Source: UBA7446 sp965657545
GTDB taxonomy: Bacteria > Bacteroidota > Bacteroidia > Flavobacteriales > Flavobacteriaceae
Length of the DNA: 64,000 nt
Reading direction: 5' to 3'
Assembly (NCBI GenBank): GCA_965657545.1
Contig: CBFHOG010000006.1
Location: 1 to 64,000, forward strand
This document shows positions 61,627-64,000 of this stretch, one piece after another. Within the stretch, counting starts at the first letter, position 1; every line of letters starts with the position of its first letter. The notes beneath the pieces were generated by a model. That model ran no database searches and was not told the DNA's origin. It saw nothing but the letters and a program-made list of their open reading frames with translations. A program made the position numbers and the translations under genes.

Positions 61627-62862
61627 TTATTCATTAGAGAATTCTGCGTTTAGCACTTTTCGCACATCTTGAATGGTTTCTTCCTCCAAGTCGGTGCGTT
61701 TTACCAAGTCCTCTACATCTTGTTCCAACACGCTTTTTGCAGTATCTAATCCTGCTTTTTTAAATTCTTCTATAATCCATGCTTCGATTTCGTCAGAGAA
61801 TTCTGTAAGCTCTACATCTTCCTCCATGCCCTCACGATACACATCAATTTCGTAACCGGTCAGTTGCCCAGCAAGTCGGATGTTAAATCCACCACGACCA
61901 ATCGCTTTTGACACCTCACTAGGATCCATCATTACCTCAACGCGCTTGTTTTCTTCGTCTATTTTTAAAGAAGCGACTTTAGCTGGACTAAGAGCCCTTG
62001 TAATCAATAACTGCGTATTGTTGGTGTAATTGATAACGTCAATATTTTCGTTTCCTAATTCCCGCACTATGCCGTGAATACGTGATCCCTTCATTCCCAC
62101 ACAAGCGCCCACTGGGTCAATGCGGTCATCATAAGAGTCAACCGCTACTTTTGCTTTTTCACCTGGAACACGAACGGCTTTTTTAATGGTAATTAATCCA
62201 TCAAATACTTCTGGAATTTCTTGCTCAAAGAGTTTTTCCAAAAACTTAGGAGATGTTCTTGACATGACGATACTTGGCTTGGTGCCTTTGAGCTCTACGC
62301 TTTCAATAATCCCGCGAACATTGTCTCCCTTACGGTAAAAATCAGATGGGATTTGGCGGTCTTTAGGTAAGATAATTTCATTGCCTTCATCGTCTAATAA
62401 AATGACAACGCGATTGCGAATATGATGTACCTCTGCGGTATAAATCTCGCCTACCAAATCAATAAATTGTTTGTAAATAATGGTGTTGTCATATTCGTGA
62501 ATACGCGCTACCAAGTTTTGCCTTAACGACAATACCATACGACGACCCAAGTCTGCCAATTTCACTTCCTCAGAAACGTCCTCGCCAACCTCAAAATCGG
62601 GTTCAATCTTACGCGCTTCAGAAAGTTCAATTTCTTCGTTTGGGTCCTCTACTTCGCCGTCTTCTACTACAATACGGTTACGCCAAATTTCCAAATCTCC
62701 CTTGTCTGGATTGATAATGATATCGAAGTTGTCGTCGGTCCCGTATTTTTTCTTTAGTGTGGTACGAAATACTTCTTCCAAAATGGACATGAGCGTTACA
62801 CGGTCGATGAATTTTTCATCCTTGAATTCCGAGAAAGACTCTATAAGTGCCAGATTTTCCAT
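61627..62862 (-). CDS. nusA: Transcription termination/antitermination factor NusA
   Basis: 411 residues: N-terminal RNA polymerase-binding domain (1-about 125), S1 domain (about 140-210), and two KH domains with VGACVGMKGSRI and IGRGGFNIRLAGQL. It lacks the two C-terminal acidic repeats of E. coli NusA (495 residues), as usual outside gamma-proteobacteria, though a short acidic tail remains. It controls pausing and hairpin-dependent termination. Second gene of its operon, 2 bases after rimP. Confidence 0.96.
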   Translation of the reverse strand: MENLALIESFSEFKDEKFIDRVTLMSILEEVFRTTLKKKYGTDDNFDIIINPDKGDLEIWRNRIVVEDGEVEDPNEEIELSEARKIEPDFEVGEDVSEEVKLADLGRRMVLSLRQNLVARIHEYDNTIIYKQFIDLVGEIYTAEVHHIRNRVVILLDDEGNEIILPKDRQIPSDFYRKGDNVRGIIESVELKGTKPSIVMSRTSPKFLEKLFEQEIPEVFDGLITIKKAVRVPGEKAKVAVDSYDDRIDPVGACVGMKGSRIHGIVRELGNENIDVINYTNNTQLLITRALSPAKVASLKIDEENKRVEVMMDPSEVSKAIGRGGFNIRLAGQLTGYEIDVYREGMEEDVELTEFSDEIEAWIIEEFKKAGLDTAKSVLEQDVEDLVKRTDLEEETIQDVRKVLNAEFSNE

Positions 62863-62864
62863 GT

Positions 62865-63338
62865 TTACTTATTGAATTGAATTTGAACAGTTGCTTTTTT
62901 AATATCTGTAAAGGGAACATCGGCTTCTTTGGTTACCGTATGTTTTCCTTTTCCAATAGGTTTAGGTTCACGCGCTTTCCACTGCAGCGTTATGCCTTCT
63001 TTGTTTGTCGTGGTCAAGGTTCCTTTTATGTTTTGGTCATCATTGGTTACGATGGCCAAAATACGCCCTACATGCTTGTTGTATTGACGTGGAATGGTGA
63101 GCGGCGAAGCCGCACCAGCCGTACCTACCTCAAGCGAAAAATCGTGTTCTTCACGATCCAAATTATGCTCGATATGGCGACTTACTTGCATGCATTGCTC
63201 TAGGGTAACGCCTTGGTCACCATCAAGAACCACACGAATATGTGATGCACTATCGATATGTGCATCCACCAAAAACAGCGATGGCTGTTCGGCGAGTGCT
63301 TCGTCTAGCAAATCATGTACGGTTTTCGTAAATTCCAT
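62865..63338 (-). CDS. rimP: Ribosome maturation factor RimP
   Basis: 157 residues. N-terminal RimP domain with the LFLVDAHIDSASHIRVVLDGDQGVTLEQC pattern and LEVGTAGAASPLTIPRQYNKHVG, then a C-terminal SH3-like domain (about 85-157). It assists 30S assembly. First gene of rimP-nusA-infB. A terminator-like hairpin with U-tract lies between its predicted promoter and its start codon. Confidence 0.94.
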   Translation of the reverse strand: MEFTKTVHDLLDEALAEQPSLFLVDAHIDSASHIRVVLDGDQGVTLEQCMQVSRHIEHNLDREEHDFSLEVGTAGAASPLTIPRQYNKHVGRILAIVTNDDQNIKGTLTTTNKEGITLQWKAREPKPIGKGKHTVTKEADVPFTDIKKATVQIQFNK

Positions 63339-63343
63339 AAAAT

Positions 63344-63364
63344 AAAAAAGAGGACGCTGTCCCC
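63344..63364 (-). terminator. Terminator-like hairpin in the rimP leader (candidate attenuator)
   Basis: On the minus strand GGGGAC-AGC-GTCCTC (six pairs, one G-T) is followed by TTTTTT and ends 5 bases before the rimP ATG. A second small hairpin (CCGTT-T-AACGG) lies upstream in the same leader. No minus-strand gene lies directly upstream that it could terminate, so attenuation of rimP-nusA-infB is likely. Confidence 0.55.
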
Positions 63365-63387
63365 CTACCTCTTCCCGTTAAACGGTG

Positions 63388-63395
63388 CAAATATA
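63388..63395 (-). promoter_or_regulatory. -7 box (TATATTTG) of rimP-nusA-infB
   Basis: Perfect TAnnTTTG on the minus strand; predicted transcript start near 63381, giving a leader of about 43 bases that contains the attenuator-like hairpin. Confidence 0.5.
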
Positions 63396-63403
63396 AGAAT
63401 AAT

Positions 63404-63429
63404 ATTGGATTTTGTATATTTACATGTAA
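63404..63429 (+). repeat. Direct repeat copy 1 (promoter-like) before the toxin/antitoxin pair
   Basis: ATTGGATTTTGTATATTTAC followed by ATGTAA. A near copy lies at 63929-63953. Contains a TATATTTA -7-like box and an ATG directly followed by a TAA. Confidence 0.6.
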
Positions 63430-63437
63430 ATCCTACA

Positions 63438-63650
63438 ATGATGACTACAATTACTATCAATGACGACTCGCTAAAAGAAAACTTAAGTGCAAAGCCGTAC
63501 GATAACTACAAGGATTTGATGGAAGACCTTGCCGAACTACACGGATATGCTATTCTTTGGGAAGCCGACGAAAACAAATTGCCAGAACATGTTCAGAAGT
63601 CTTTGAACGCTTACGAAAATGATGTTAGTCCCAAGCTGCATAATCTTTAA
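63438..63650 (+). CDS. Probable antitoxin of a RelE-type module
   Basis: 70 residues from the ATG at 63438; a second ATG follows directly. Small acidic protein (TITINDDSLKENLSAKPY, later ILWEADENKLPEHVQKSL). I do not recognise a named family. It lies 3 bases upstream of a RelE/ParE-type toxin gene in the same direction, the classical antitoxin-first order, and an upstream frame extension is unlikely because it would run into the rimP promoter. Partner role inferred from context and size. Confidence 0.65.
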   Translation: MMTTITINDDSLKENLSAKPYDNYKDLMEDLAELHGYAILWEADENKLPEHVQKSLNAYENDVSPKLHNL

Positions 63651-63653
63651 TGA

Positions 63654-63890
63654 ATGGATGTTTTTGAGTATGATACAGTCGTAACTTATTTGAAAAGTCG
63701 CCACATCTTAAAGGAATACAAAAAGGCAAAAGGGTATATCACAGAAGGTCATTATCAGCAAGTTCAACTAAAAAAACGACATCCGTATTCCAGTGGTATT
63801 TGGTATTTTAGAATTACGCGAAAATATCGTGCCTACGCCAAAAAAGAACAAAACAGACTTGTCGTTTTTGAAATTTCTGACCATCAATAA
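63654..63890 (+). CDS. RelE/ParE-superfamily toxin
   Basis: 78 residues with the C-terminal RelE pattern (KRHPYSSGIWYFRITRKYRAYAKKEQNRLVVFEISDHQ), including conserved basic residues and the FRI-x3-YRA motif followed by a hydrophobic last strand and a terminal ISDHQ, where His can act in mRNA cleavage. The N-terminal helix part is short but complete. Forms a two-gene operon with the preceding small acidic protein. Target (ribosome-bound mRNA) inferred from the family. Confidence 0.75.
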   Translation: MDVFEYDTVVTYLKSRHILKEYKKAKGYITEGHYQQVQLKKRHPYSSGIWYFRITRKYRAYAKKEQNRLVVFEISDHQ

Positions 63891-63928
63891 AACCGCTTTA
63901 TCGACAGGTCTTCGCCTAAACGCATTTT

Positions 63929-63953
63929 ATTGGATTTCGTATATTTGATGTAA
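63929..63953 (+). repeat. Direct repeat copy 2 (promoter-like) after the toxin gene
   Basis: ATTGGATTTCGTATATTTG followed by ATGTAA; about 22 of 25 bases match copy 1 at 63404-63429. Contains a perfect TATATTTG -7 box. The rest of the sequence to the window end (63891-64000) holds no gene visible to me. Confidence 0.6.
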
Positions 63954-64000
63954 TCGCTCTTAAAATCTACACTTAAACTTAACCCTTTACTGCCTTAAAT

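Overview
The window looks like the chromosome of a marine-type Flavobacteriia (Bacteroidetes). Signs of this are the type IX secretion translocon SprA, alternative complex III joined to an aa3-type oxidase, TonB-dependent receptors with carboxypeptidase-regulatory-like N-termini, PorT-like and ExbB/ExbD/TonB sets, and promoters of the TTG ... TAnnTTTG type. Most genes lie on the minus strand in long, tightly packed operons. There is one tRNA and no rRNA or CRISPR array. No stretch of more than 300 bases lacks a gene.

Layout: 1-2.0 kb, RNase G (5' end cut off) and recX. 2.0-8.6 kb, ATP synthase beta and epsilon between two TonB-dependent receptors. 8.7-11.8 kb, an ExbB-membrane protein-ExbD-ExbD cluster with a PorT-like barrel. 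11.9-13.9 kb, tRNA-Ser, tatD, an aspartyl protease broken by a stop codon, and a tail-to-tail antitoxin/toxin pair. 14.0-18.0 kb, the 2-oxoglutarate dehydrogenase genes sucA-sucB. 18.1-21.6 kb, umuC-umuD followed by the window's clearest accessory locus: a structured non-coding stretch, then a lone AT-rich gene with a PD-(D/E)XK nuclease signature, then a repeat-rich tail. 21.6-28.0 kb, tsaB and a MacAB-TolC-like export operon. 28.1-33.0 kb, cytochrome oxidase assembly and subunits III/IV with heme O synthase. 33.1-34.6 kb, two near-identical tonB genes. 34.7-47.2 kb, gcvH, sprA, ruvA, malic enzyme, queG, ruvB. 47.2-58.3 kb, an eight-gene operon for alternative complex III and cytochrome oxidase subunits I/II. 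58.5-63.3 kb, a SPOR protein and rimP-nusA-infB. 63.4-63.9 kb, a RelE-type toxin/antitoxin pair.

How the parts work together: SucAB and malic enzyme feed central carbon flow; ActABCDEF passes electrons from menaquinol to cytochrome c and the CoxA/B/C oxidase; the resulting proton gradient drives ATP synthase and the ExbBD-TonB system that energises the TonB-dependent receptors.

Most interesting observations: (1) the solo nuclease-like gene at 20028-21455 with its structured upstream RNA and cassette-like edges; (2) a recurring TAnnTTTG box only 4-7 bases before the start codon of several first genes, suggesting leaderless transcripts; (3) an intrinsic-terminator-like hairpin between the predicted promoter and start codon of rimP-nusA-infB, a candidate NusA-sensitive attenuator; (4) a single in-frame stop in the aspartyl protease gene.
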